Source of the DNA: Thecaphora thlaspeos | Lineage: Eukaryota; Basidiomycota; Ustilaginomycetes; Urocystidales; Glomosporiaceae | Direction of reading: 5' to 3' | DNA: 64,000 nucleotides | Assembly (NCBI GenBank): GCA_900291925.1 | Contig: UWYS01000001.1 | Location: forward strand, 1,426,001 to 1,490,000 | In this document: piece after piece, positions 12,720-24,740 of the stretch | How positions within the stretch are numbered: position 1 is the stretch's first letter | Layout of the letters: every line of letters begins with the position of its first letter | Made by a program: the position numbers and the translations under genes | The notes under the pieces: model-generated | Told to the model about the DNA's origin: nothing | Seen by the model: the letters and a program-made list of their open reading frames with translations, nothing else | Databases searched by the model: none

Positions 12720-15700
12720 CTATATGTACTCACTCTCAGCCTCGACACGATTCCGGTGGCTCTCGATGTCGTCGGCATCCAAGGTTTCCGATCCCTCGGT
12801 TTTCGTCCACGTGCTGACGGGCCGCGAAGCCGCCGAGCTGCCATGGCCGTAGCCCATCGCCTGGAACTCAAACTTGGCCGAGTCCTTGCCGCGCGCCAGT
12901 AGGTCGAGCAGCGACGCGAGCTGGGCATCGTTGTGATAGACGATCCGTGTCGGGCTGATCGCCTCGTCATTTTCTAGCTGCGAGGGCGACGTGGCCATCT
13001 CGAACACGGCCTGGCTGCCGGTCCGCGCCGCGCGCTGTGTGGAGGTGTCGTCGCCGGCATCGTCGTCGATCGTCGACTCACGCCTTAGGTTCGGAGGCAG
13101 TCCCGGCATGGGCGGGGCTTGAGTCGCGTCGAACGAGAACGACTTGCGATGGCCACGCGGCTTGGCAAAGAAGCTGCGTGAGTCCTCGTTTGTCAGGCCC
13201 GCCGGCGTCTTGATAGCCTCGAGGTCGTAGGTCTCGCTGAGCATCGAATCGCGGTTGTTGAAGTTGGGCATCATCAGGCTGTCGCGGTCCCCTCGCGCAA
13301 GGTTGCCATTGCTGCCGATGCTGTGTCGGCTCTCGTAGTCGCTGTATACGCTTCCGCGATCGGCGAGGCCTGCGAGCACCTGCCACACGACGCTGCCGTC
13401 GGCGCGCTCCGTCACCTCGATGTGTCGACGTCCCTCGGGCATCTTGGACGTGCGGTCGCCGGCGCCACATCCTCCGAGCGGCAGGCGCGAGCTCCTGAAT
13501 CGTCCATCCTCAGATAGGCCGTTGCCGTCGCTGCCATCGTCTCCACCGATGTACATATCATAGAGGCTTCCGGCGTAGGAGTTGTTGGGGTTGCTTAGCC
13601 ACTCGGATCCCCTGCCGAATCCTGCAGAGGCGGACGTCGGCATGAGGCTCTGCTGCGAGTTGAGCGTCGACAAGCCGGTTGACGAGGACGACGGCAGGGT
13701 CGGTAGCCCGCGCGAGTCCATCGCGTCCTCGAGCGGTCCAGCATTGACGGGAGGCGTCGAAGTCCGCGCAATGTCACGCTGTGGGAGAACGCTTCCGCAC
13801 GAGGTCGCCGCGTCCTTTGACGCCACGGAGTCGTCGGGGCGCGGTCCGCCCAGCGACGAGGTAGACGTCGCCATAGACGCGTTCCACGGCATCTCGTCGG
13901 GCAGGAAAGGCGCGGGCTTCTTCGACTTGCGCCTAGAAGCCGTCGACATCGTCGACTTCCGTCGGTCCTCGAAGTCGAAGTCGGTCGGAATAATTATGGT
14001 GCGTCGCACAACCGTATCCCGCAGCGACTTGCGCTGGTCGGCCTTGCGCTTCGTCTCGGTCTCGGCCGCCGGGGATGTCCTCGATCCGGAAGCGACGGAC
14101 GATCGTGTGTTGGCGCTCATCAGACCGGCTACGTCGAGGCTGGGAGCTGGCTGCAGCTCGGGCGGACTTGCTGGAGCGATCAAGCTGGCGGCTGGCATCG
14201 GCGTCTCGGGCGCTTTCGACTCTTCCTTGCTGTCAGCGTTGCCATCTGCGAACGCTGCCGCCGCGACCGTGTCGGCCTCCCACCGATCCTGGATGGGCAT
14301 CGACGAAGCCGAAAACGATGACGGCATCTCCTTGGAAGGAAGCTCGGCCGGGAACGAGCTCGCCTCCGGAGTGCGAGTGATGTCGACGGTCTCGGTTTGT
14401 GCCACCACCGGGGTTGTGCTGGCGACTTCGCCGAAGCTTTGCCTGAAGGGTTTCGACGACTCCAGCTCCAGGTCGCCGGGAAGAAAGACCTCCGACTCCC
14501 GCTTCAGCACGATGGGCGTCCTGTACTTCTTGCCGCCTCTGCTCAGCATCGAAGTCGAATCGATGCGGGGGAGTGGATGGCTGGACGACGCCGGCGAGAG
14601 GAAGCTCTGCTTGCTGCACAGACTCGGGGACCGAAGCGAGTCGCTCCTCGGCTCGGGCGATCTCCATGCGCTGGGCGACCTGCTCGGCTGTGTCGGCGAC
14701 ATGTTCTGATGCGCAGGAGACGACTTGGTGTGGCCGAAGCTGCTGCTGTTGGACGGGCTCTGCGGGAAGGGCTCGATGGTGGCGGTGACCTCCGACGTCT
14801 TCCTCGAGCGCATCTTGGACATGAAGCGCGAAAGTCCGCCCCCTGCACCGCTGCTGCTGGCGCTCTTGCTGATCGAGGGGTGCTGCTGGCCCGGCCCGTG
14901 CGTGGCGCGGTCGGGCCGAGGGCTGGCCGCAGGACTAGCCGCGGGCGATGCGTCGGTGAAGGCGACATCGGGAGGCGGCCGTTGCTGGTGGAGAAAGTCA
15001 CTTCCATCGCCCTGCACCGAGTGGCCGAACGAGCTGGAGCGTCGGCGATGGCCAGTGCCAGATGGCCGGCGCCCTTTGCCGGGCAGAGGAACCTCCGGGA
15101 TCGATGCGGCGTCGTTGCCCCCGGTCGACGACAAGATGTTCCAGATCGGTGTCCTGTACGGCTGCGACGACTTGATTGAATCGGTCCGCCTCGTCGAGCT
15201 GTCGGATCCGGCGATCTGGACGACGTGGTCCATCTTCTGCGTTGTGGAAATGAGCTGTGGCGACGAGATCTGCTTGCTGACCTTTCGGAAGGACTTCCTC
15301 CTCGCGATCGACTTTGTGCGGAAGGGAGGCGTAGGCGCCGAACCGTTGTCGATGCCTTTGAGGGCTTCGGTCGCCGCACGAGCCTGCGCTGCGACGTCGT
15401 CGATCAACTGCATCCGGTCGGGCCGAAGGTAGCCCTCGTCGTTCTGGTGTTCGCCGCCCGGTTCGGACCAGACGGTCTGCGGCGACGCTGGGCTTCGGAG
15501 CAGCTGACTGTTCGTGTTGCTGCTGCTGTTGCCTTCGAGGACGTTATGCGATGCGCTGCGTGGGATGCCGAGGCTTTCGCCACCGTCCACGCCGGCACCG
15601 TTGCCATTGCCGTTGTTGCTCTTGCCGATGCCAATATGGCCGTAAGGGTGGTTGTCGAGGTCTTGGCTAGAGCCTGCCGCCGAATCGAATGTGATGGCTT

Positions 15701-18700
15701 GCGCGTAATCGATAGACCGGTTGGCGCTGTCGTTGACCCTCTCCGCCTCAGGAGCGGCAGCCCGAGCGCGCGACTCCGGGACGGCGCCGCCCGACGCGAT
15801 GCTGTGATGGTCAATGGCGTCCAAACCGTGATGCAGGGACTCCCTGTCTCGCCAGGTCGACTGATCGGGTGTCGAGATCTTCGGGTAGCCTCCAGCCTGC
15901 TCGATGGCCTGTACGAGCGACATCGATTGCCGCTCCGGCTGTCCCGCGTAAGACGCACTGAAGTCCATCAAGGTCGGCAGACCCGTCGAGATAGGACGCG
16001 CGGCCACAGGCGGTGGCGAGGTTGGGCGGTGGCTAGTGGTCACATCGTACATGACCTCGCTCTTCATCGCCCTTGACCCGCCGTGGGCGCTCGACGAAGC
16101 CGGGCTGGCCACCGAGGAGAGGCGGCCGTGATCCGCACTCCTGTAGGGACTGGCTCCACTTGGCCGGTCCGCAAACCTACTCGCAATGCTGCCCTGACCA
16201 GGGGAGGACGCGAGGCCGCTCGTCCGCTGCTTGTCAGCCATTCTGGCAACCTCGCGAGCCCCCTCGAGACCGGCCGAGTCGCTCGAGACACCCGATTGGC
16301 TGCCGCCTTCGGCAGAGGGAGAAGAGATGGACTGAGGGCTGGTTGGCGCCTGAGTCGTCGAGAATGTGGGGATGATCTGACTGGCAGGCGTTGTGGGTAA
16401 GGGCGGAGGCGGCTGGTTGTCGTGGGCCGACTGGACCAGCTGGTGCTGATAGGTGGCCAGCTGGTCAAGCGTCACACCGGCGTTTGCGAGATGGTCTTCG
16501 GTCGCAAATGGCGGCATCGACGAGACTGGCCTCGCATCCGAGCCGGCGTCGCCCGACAGCGCCTGGTCTATCTGTGCCCAAAGATCCTCTTCCTCGGCGA
16601 CCTGACCGTTCTGCCCCAATCCGACGACCCCTGCATTGGCGTCGCTCGGCAATGTCAGGGCCGTTGCATGGCTTGGCTGGTTGTTGTATGTCGCTCTCCA
16701 CCTTTCCGCCTGGACTGTATCAGTGGTGAGGCCAGGCAACAGCCTGCCATTTGCCGCCGGAACGCTGCTCTCGAACCGACTCGGAGCTGCCGCGTTGGAT
16801 CCCGTGCTCGACGAGACCGTTCCCGTTCGTACAAGGGAGCCCGCGTTGGCCGACGATGCCTCAACGTTATTGCTCCCCGAGCGCGAATGACCCGCGCTGG
16901 CGAAGCCAGCAGAGGCGCGCGCGTACTGGTGACCGTAGCTGGACGGACCCGTCTCGATCGAGGTGCCCGCAAAGCCACCAACGCTGGGCGAGAAGCCAGG
17001 AGCGCTCGTCAGGTAGGGAGAAATATCACTCTCGCGTGTGAAAGCGGAGTCCCGGGTTCTAGTCGTCCACGAGTTGTAAGGGCTAGCAGCGCCGTTGTTG
17101 CTGAGAGTCCGCGTCCTCGGGCTCGCCGATGAGGCTGCGGCGATTGCAGCAGGCAATACGGCGGAGGGTGGCTTGAAGCCGGCGGCGTAGCTCTGCATCG
17201 AAGCGCCAGACGAGGGGGGTGGGAAGTAGTTGGGAGACCGAGCAGTGCGGCTGAGGACGGGGACCGGACTCATGGCCCGCGACGAGCGCGGAGAGAGGCT
17301 GAAATGCTCGGACGAAGCCGTAGCGGAGCGGCTGTGCTGTCGGTAGTGCCTACGGACGCTCGAGAGCGAACCCTGTTCGTTGAGCACGCGATTTGACCCT
17401 TTGTCCGAGCCCATCTTGCCTGAGGAATCGTTTCGAGAGTGGCCGGATGCGATCGAGGTATTGCGGCTGTGCGCACCGCCACGTGGAGACCAGGCCTCTC
17501 CGAAAGAGGTCATGGCGGTCCCGATGCCGTACGAGGGCGAAGAGTCGGCAGGCGGGTCAGTGCTACTTGTCACGGTTGCGTCGCCGTCTCCGTGTCCTTC
17601 TCCGCCGTTGGCGCCTCCGGCAGCGGCCAGCGCGATCGGAGCCCCCAGCGTTGACGCTACGTCCGAATGACCGGCTTCTTGCTGGTCTCGCTCGGACGAC
17701 GCAGGGGTCGTTTCGTTGCCTTCCTCGAGGTGCCGATGCGGGATAGGCACGGACGTGAACGACAGTCCGTTGGCCTGGACGGCTTCTGGGCCAAAGCGGG
17801 ACGCTTCTGCCGGGCTCAGGACAGGGGTGGTGTCCTCGACAGTTGAGCTGCGGTCCCCTCCGGCAGTGAGCATCGAGTCCCGCTGGGCCTCGCGGCCGTC
17901 CTGGGCCATGATCGTCGTGTTGCTGTCCGATGCAGGGACGGCCATCGACGTCCTTCCAAGGTCGAGCTGACCGATGCCCAGTCCCCGGCCTTCGATGTGG
18001 ACGTCATTGAGGAGCTCGAACGACGGCTGGCTTTCCTCGCCCGCCCCCGCCTGCTGGCGTGGGGCATCGCGCAGGCTGAAGGAGGGCGAGCCGTTATTGC
18101 CGTGCCCCGAGAACGCCGAGGTGAAGGATACTCCGTCGCTGTCGACCGACTCTCTCCCCTGAACGCCTTCTTCCGCCGCCGGTGATCTCGGCTGAGAGTC
18201 GGCCGGCGGGGAGATGTTGCCGGCGGGGCTGTCCGCGCTGCGAGTTCTCGATTGTTGCGACGACGGTCTGTCCAGGTCGAAGTGGCCACCCACCGGGGTG
18301 CTCGCCGCCGACTTGATGCTGCCCTCGGCGGCCATGATGCCGAAGACCTCTTCGAGTGCGGTGCTGACCCTCTTGAAGGCTTCCGGGGACAGGCTGTTGA
18401 GGAGCCTCGACTGGCGTGCGCCCGATGACGAGTCCGAGTCCGCCCGCGACAAGGAGGACGGCACGGCAAGGAAGCTCGCAGTTTTAGGCGTGTCGACGTC
18501 GTCCGACGGACGCGGAGGCTCGAGGGCATCGAAGTGTTGCTTTGACCCTCGTCGCTCTGCTGCCATGAAGTCGCCGGGCATCGCTCCTTCGGCCGAGGAT
18601 GCCTCGTCGACCTCGGCCTGCGCTTCGCCAGCTAGGTCGCCTGCCGCCGCTGCCGCCGACGACGACAACGCCTCGTTGCCCAGCAGGGGTCCGCCATTTT

Positions 18701-19753
18701 GTTCGTCTGAGTCTGGCAGGGGTCTGGACTCTTCCTCTTCCTCTCCCTCTCCGTCCGGCTCGACAGCTTCGCTGACCGCTTCGAGCCTGTGCTCCTTCCG
18801 CTCCTTGTCCACCGTACGAAAGTAGGCCATGTCCCGCTCGGAGCTGCGACCTGAGAAGAGCGCGCCACCCGACTCGCCTCTCCGGCCGGGCGAGAGCGGC
18901 GAGGTCGGGCTGCCGTCGGCGTCCAGGCTCCTCGACGAGGTGCTGCGGTCGAGGTCTCCGAGGTTCTCGGCGAGACTCTGGAGGTTGCTGCCGGCGCTGT
19001 GGTGCGATCCGCCCCACGACCCAAATCCATCGGTACCGGAGGCGTAGCCGCTGCTCCAGAGCTCGGAACCCCGGAAGTCATCGGCCTCGAAGCTTCTCCC
19101 CTCGGCCTTGGCCTGGAGGCGAAGCTGGTCTATGATCTCGTTCTCCTCTTCCTCAGTCAGGAAGTGGTGAGCGGCGAGGTCGCGGGGAGCGTTGGCGCCA
19201 CCAGTGGCCCGGGCTCTGGCCCTCTGCGCTCGGAGGTGGGCTCGCATCGCATCAGGCGACAGCAACGTTCCGTCCGGTGCCCGCAGCAATGTGAAGCGCC
19301 TCGTGAGATGGGGCATTATGAGGGATTGCCTGTTGCGAAGCGGAGAGGGGTGGATGGAGACTGGGCGAGATGTCAGCACGGGCGCAGTACGGCAAGGTTG
19401 AAGAGACTAAGTCAATGCGTTGGTGGACTCACCCTGGTGGTTGGAGATGTTCGGCATGACATGAGTGGATGATCCGGTTGGTCAGTGATTAGGTCGTCGA
19501 CGAAGCGGTCGATATCGCGCCAGCGCCTTGTTGAGGACTCACGATAGTCGGAGGCGGGAGGAAGGACGGTATCGAGGCTCTGTTCGTTCTTGGAGGTATC
19601 GTCGTCTTTGGCGCTTTCCATGGGCGGCGGAACGGGTGCGACAGAGATGGTGATGCCGGCCGGCGCCCGTCCACTTGGACGCTGCTCGCTTGCTCGCTCC
19701 GCCGAGGCTTGCTGCTGACGCCGCTGCTGCAGCTTCTTGAAGGGATTCATCAT
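12720..19753 (-). CDS. Giant serine-rich, probably disordered protein of unknown function
   Basis: Two exons: 19753-19543 and 19360-12720, joined by a 182-nt intron (GTGAGT...CCCAG, phase 1). The start is ATG at 19753 (or the next ATG at 19750), giving MNPFKKLQQRRQQQ. About 2,280 residues, mostly Ser/Pro/Gly/Asp-rich without predicted helices or membrane spans. Short blocks look conserved in style: LIMPHLTRRFTLLRAPDG and LTEEEENEIIDQL near the N terminus, KKYRTPIVLKRESEVFLP about two thirds along, and RHIEVTERADGSVVWQVLAG and RIVYHNDAQLASLLDLLARG near the C terminus. Many RRKS/RKSF-type basic-Ser sites could be kinase targets. I do not recognise the family; a cortical or signalling scaffold would fit the architecture, but that is inference. 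Divergent from the NMNAT gene. Confidence 0.85.
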
Positions 19754-22350
19754 GTTGGGCGAAGTGTGCGGGACGATCAAAGGTCCAAGACGGTCCACGG
19801 GTGCGGGTGAGGCTACGTATCGTCACCAGGCTTACCGTGACGAATGAAGCTACGTCGAAGCCACGCCAAGGCTGACTACACGCTGCGATATGCGCGGCGG
19901 CGCTTCTTGCGAAACCACTCTGGTGTCTATGCCTGATCTTGAAGATCGAGGAAGTCTCTGGAAGTGGCGGAAAGCATCAGGCGGCGGCGAAGGTGTTGGG
20001 CGTGCTGTTTGTCAGGGCCAGTCCTGGCGCACTGAAGGGACCCGACCTTCAGTCGCAAAGAGGAGGCTGCCGGTCGTGAAGGGGGGGGGGCGGAAGAGAG
20101 CCGATAGAGTGCAATGGTGGATGAGCAAGGAGCGTGACAGGGATCAGCTGGGCTCTGCCTCGACGAACGAATATCGGATGAGGCCGAGACCAATGCACCC
20201 TCGCGATTAAAGGGCTAGGGTGTAGAAGGTGAGCTCGGCAGGGAGGCCGGCGTTGCCGGGCGGTGTCGGTGCGTGCAGTGGTGGAAGTCGAATCGCACCG
20301 AAGGCAGCGTGAAGGGAGGGATACGATGCTAGGCGGCTGATGGACGGACAGGTGGATGGATGGAAAGCGGAGTTAACCACCTCCTTCGAGCGGCGGCGAC
20401 AAAAGCAACGCCGGCTTCGCTTCCTCGCAACGCGGATGGATCACCGCCAACGAGGAAGGGGAGAAAATGGCAGGCCGAAGCTCGCCGAGCGGTCACGCAA
20501 GGGTGGATGCCTGCCTCGCTTCATTTCCCTTTTGTGTGGCACATGCTCGCCCCCGTCAAGCGAAACCGAGGGTCCTGTCGCAAGGCAAGCAGCACCGCCT
20601 CTCACTACAGCTGTACTGCACCTACCGTACAACTGCGCTGCTGTGGAAGAGTGCCGAGTCGAAGCAAAGCAGCGACACAACGTCTTCAGACACGAGGACC
20701 CACAGGCCGGACCCACGCCTTCATGCAGAGAGAGAGGGGGTCCACGGGACATGCCCTTCTTTCCTCCTTCGTCGAGACTGGATCTTGAGTCTTTGATGCT
20801 AAGAGACCAGGCTACTTAGGTCAAGATCTGCGGTGGACAAGGCGGGCGGAACGGGAAAGCCAAAGTCAGCTGTTGTCGGCCGCACTCCACAAGCAGTAAT
20901 CACGTCTCACGCTGTCCCATTGTCCCCCGGTCGGTCTTCACGCGTTGAACCCACCTTGGCCTGCTCGCGCGGAGCGGTCTTGGAGTCGCCGGCCGCCTGA
21001 GATTGCCGGGGGACGGATAAGGATCCTGCCTTGTGCTGCCATCAGTCATGGTGGGCTTCGGTCTTTGTTATGGCGGAAGTCTGTTGAGTGGTGACTGGCG
21101 AGGTGATGGACGTGATCGATGGTCGAAGGACGAGACGGATGTCCAGGCTGGTCCAACGAGCCGTAACATGACATACTCGCACGAGTTCGGAACGGGGTCC
21201 GCCGTGGCGGTCTCACACGAGCCTACCAGAGGGCAACCGCAGCTCGAATTCGAACACATTGGCAGGGCACGTCCTCCGGTGTGATGCTTGCTCGAGCTCT
21301 CAGCTTGGTGGGCTGCGAGCACGACTTGATCATGACGATGCTCCGTTGTCACTCGTCGATCGAAAGCTGGATGGACGCTGACTGCGACAGAGAAGTAGTA
21401 GTGGTGTAACTCGACGTGACCCTGCCTTGTTCGGGTTGGTTCCGAAGGTCGAGAAAGCCGATGACCCTCTGCCCCGATGAGAGAAGCTCGAGGCAAAGCA
21501 AGCACACAAGATGAGGCTTCCAGCTCTGGCTTGCTGAACGGGTCTCGGAGAAGGCGGCGGCCGATGGTCTCACCCTTGCATGCAGACATCGACGGCGGGG
21601 GTGCTCCGGGAGGCGCTCGCCGCAAGCCCATCTGTACGTGACTCGTCTGCCGGTGGTTTGCCGGCAACACGTGCGGTGATGGCTTCGCTAAAGTCCGCAA
21701 GGCAGCGCGCGCCGGTGTAGTGCGGTGCATGAGCAGCAGATTGCGTGGGGACGAGAGAAAAGCACAGCAGTGAGAGGTGAAGAAGCTGCTCGCTGCCTTC
21801 CACATAATGAGCCTCTTGGCCGTCTCCCGAGGCGGGCGGGTCGAGCAGTGGGCCGCCTAGCCGTGCTTCCAACGCCTGCTTTCAGCGCCCTCTCGTCCAT
21901 CAGCTCTGCTGCTCTGCTGCTCTGCTGCTCTGCTGCTCTGCTGCTCTGCTGCCCACCACCATCTATCCTCCCGCTCCATCGTCCCCGCCATCGCCCTGCT
22001 ACATTCACCGCGGCACCGGCAGTAGCAGAGCAAGCTCAGCGTCACTCGGTTCTCCGTCCTTCATTATCCGCTTTGCTCAATCTTATATAGACAAAATAGG
22101 AGGAAGCGTGCGCCGACCTGTGCTGCAGCCCCATCCGCTTCCGTTCACCCCCTTTCATCCTTTCTACCGACCGGCGTAAGCGGCCATCTCTCGTCCGTAT
22201 CGTCCAAGTAACGCTTGCCGCCGTCCAAGATAGCGTTTGGACCTGCTCGCCTTTAATCAAAGATCGCCCTCGGTGCACCCCAATCCCTGTGCCGTGGATC
22301 GGAACAGCCTCCGACCAGCTTCGGCACGCGTCCCGCTCGGTCCATCCCAA
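19754..22350. other. Divergent intergenic region, no gene seen
   Basis: Separates two divergently transcribed genes and must carry both promoters. It contains a G10 run at 20081-20090, an 8-bp tandem repeat at 21905-21952 and a TATATAG element at 22084-22090 facing the NMNAT gene. The ORFs here are short, overlap on both strands and have no recognisable domains. Confidence 0.6.
21905..21952. repeat. TCTGCTGC x 6 minisatellite
   Basis: Six exact consecutive copies of the octamer TCTGCTGC (48 bp), in the region upstream of the NMNAT gene. Confidence 0.95.
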
Positions 22351-24547
22351 ATGTCCCGGCAAGAGGTGAGTCGCCGAACCTGTGCGTGATACAGATGGGC
22401 TGTGGGGCTTACCCAGCTGACCAGCGCGCTGCTTGCTTCCCTCGTTTTTTTCTCTTTCTCCCGCCTCTTGCTTGCGTGTGATTCCTCGCTCGCTTTGCCT
22501 ATCACACAAACTACCGCCGCCGCTGCTGCTGCCGGTCAGCCAACGGCGCCCATGCCGCGGATGACTGACTCGCAGAGCGGTCCCGGAGGCCCCCAGTCGC
22601 TCAAATTCGCTGCCCTCTCCGTCCAATCCTATCACCTTGACAGCCCACCATTCACCGGAGCCGCAACGGGAGGCAAAGGTCCCCTCGACGGAGCTGGCCA
22701 ACGCCTCGACGACGGCCGCAGCAGCAACAGCAACAAGCGTGATCACACCGCCAGCGCCACAGGAAACAAGACCGCCTCCAGCCCGCTCGCCCGGTCCAGG
22801 CAGGTCACCGCAGAGGCAGACGACGACCCGTACACCCGCTCCCTTTCACAATGCGAGCATCCGCAACCCTCAGCTAAGCAGAAGCAGACCAACACCGAGG
22901 CTGCCTCCAAAGCTGTCCGGCAAAGCGACGGAGACGTGCCAGACTGGGACCTCGACGGCCGGACATTATCGCGCCAAGGCAGTTTGGCAAGCCTAGCGAC
23001 CCTAGGCCCTCGAGGAGGCCTCTCCGCCATGACATCAACACCGGGAAGCAAGACAGCATCGCACGCCGGTGCCGCCTCCACCTCAGACTCGACCTCCCAC
23101 CAAGACAGCGGCCGGGCGGTCGAAGCATTCGCTGCGAGCGGCTCGCGCCGATCCAGCCCGACCGGCCGGCCAACAACGCAGGAAGCGAGCGGAGGGGTCA
23201 ATGATGGGGCCGGTCGCCCGGACTACACGCAGTTCTCGGAGGACGTCGATGGCCAGGAGGATGCAGCCTCGTCGGCGACGGGCATGGACGAGGAGGTGGA
23301 CGGCGACGAAGGCTTCGTCTTCCGCGGCGGCAACCTGCGCGATGGCACCGTACCGCGTCAGGGTCAGAGCAAGGAGGAGTACACCTTCCCCCGACACCGG
23401 CTCCCGACGCGCATGCGCGACGACTCCAAGACGCCGCTGGTGATCGTAGCATGCGGAAGCTTCTCGCCGCCGACGTACCTTCATCTGTGAGTGCTCTGCC
23501 GGGGCTGCTGGCAAGGCTTCACCTCCAGCTCGCTCACTTCTGCCTCTGCTGCTGCTGCTCCGCATTGTTCTCTCACGCAGTCGAATCTTTGAGATGGCAA
23601 AAGACCAGGTGGTTGAGTCTGGCAAGTACGAGTTGCTTGCCGGCTACTACTCGCCCGTCTCGGACTACTACAAGAAGGAAGGCCTGGCCAAGGCGACGCA
23701 CCGAGTGCGGATGTGCGAGTGAGTAGCGACGCCTTGATGGATTCGTACGGGCGAACGAGAAGTCAGGGCGCTGACGCGCTCTGCCCCCCTCGCTGCTCTT
23801 CGTACAGGCTGGCCGTCGAGAAGACGTCGACATGGCTGATGGTCGATGCCTGGGAATCGTTGCAGGGCGAGTACCAGCGGACGGCGGTGGTACTGGACCA
23901 TTTCGACGAGGAGATTAACGGCGGACCGGATGGAGGTGTGCTGCTGAGCGATGGGACGCGCAAGAGAGCCAAGATCATGCTGCTAGCCGGCGGCGACCTG
24001 ATCCAGAGCATGGGAGAGCCGGGCGTATGGGCGACTGTCGACGTGAGTGTCAGCCCCCCCCCCCCCCCCCCCCTTGCCACAAAAAAATGACTACGACGAA
24101 CTGCTCGACAGAGCGAGCGAACTGACACACCCGTCACGTCCGCCCGCGCGCAGCTGCACCACATCCTCGGCCAATACGGTTGTCTGATAGTCGAACGAAC
24201 CGGCGCCGACGTGTGGTCGTTCCTGATGTCGCACGACCTACTCTGGAAGTACCGGCGCAACCTCAAGATCGTCAAACAGACCATCTACAACGACATCTCC
24301 TCGTCGAAAGTTCGTCTGTTTGTGCGCAGGGGTCAGAGCATAAAGTACCTCTTGCCCAACAGCGTCATCAACTACATCGAACAGAATGGTCTGGTACGTT
24401 ACGGTTCTTGTTTCCTTTCTTGCAAACGACGCCGTGATACGTGACGGCAAAGCTGACGATATCATCTGCAACGATTTACAACTTATCGCACAGTATCGCT
24501 TACCGGACGAGGACGCCCTCGCTCCACCGATGGAAACCAACTGGTGA
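22351..24547 (+). CDS. NMA1: Nicotinamide/nicotinate mononucleotide adenylyltransferase with long N-terminal extension
   Basis: Joins NMN or NaMN to AMP in the last common step of NAD synthesis. The nucleotidyltransferase core starts with ACGSFSPPTYLHL and continues with LAGYYSPVSDYYKK, LLAGGDLIQSM and ISSSKVR, the family's (H/S)xGH-like and ISSTxxR positions; it ends in LPDEDALAPPMETNW. Five well-supported exons: up to 23486, 23581-23718, 23808-24042, 24154-24393 and 24494-24547, all in phase. The N-terminal 300 or so residues are low-complexity Ser/Thr/Gly/Asp-rich, absent from yeast Nma1. The start is uncertain: a 15-nt exon (ATG at 22351, MSRQE) followed by GTGAGT and an in-phase acceptor at 22539 is proposed; otherwise ATG 22552 or 22561. 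Tail-to-tail with CWC22. Confidence 0.9.
24054..24073 (+). repeat. C20 homopolymer in NMNAT intron
   Basis: Uninterrupted run of 20 C inside the 24043-24153 intron, just downstream of the donor. Its length is likely to vary between reads and strains. Confidence 0.85.
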
Positions 24548-24740
24548 ACGGTCCCCACCCTTTCCTTTCGTCCTGTTCTGCCCTCTACCATGTTGTATTC
24601 TCTCTGTCATTTCCTGTCCCGCCCCGAATACACACAGACACATCCGGAAGGAACTATCCGGGCCCGGCCGTTTTGACGTTCGTCTGTTGCTAGAACCATT
24701 GCGGTGCAGTGCAAGTGTGCCTGTACGACAGAACTACAGG

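Noticed and set aside
13582..14709. 375-codon plus-strand ORF
   Set aside because: Lies wholly inside the giant Ser-rich minus-strand gene and has antisense-type composition.
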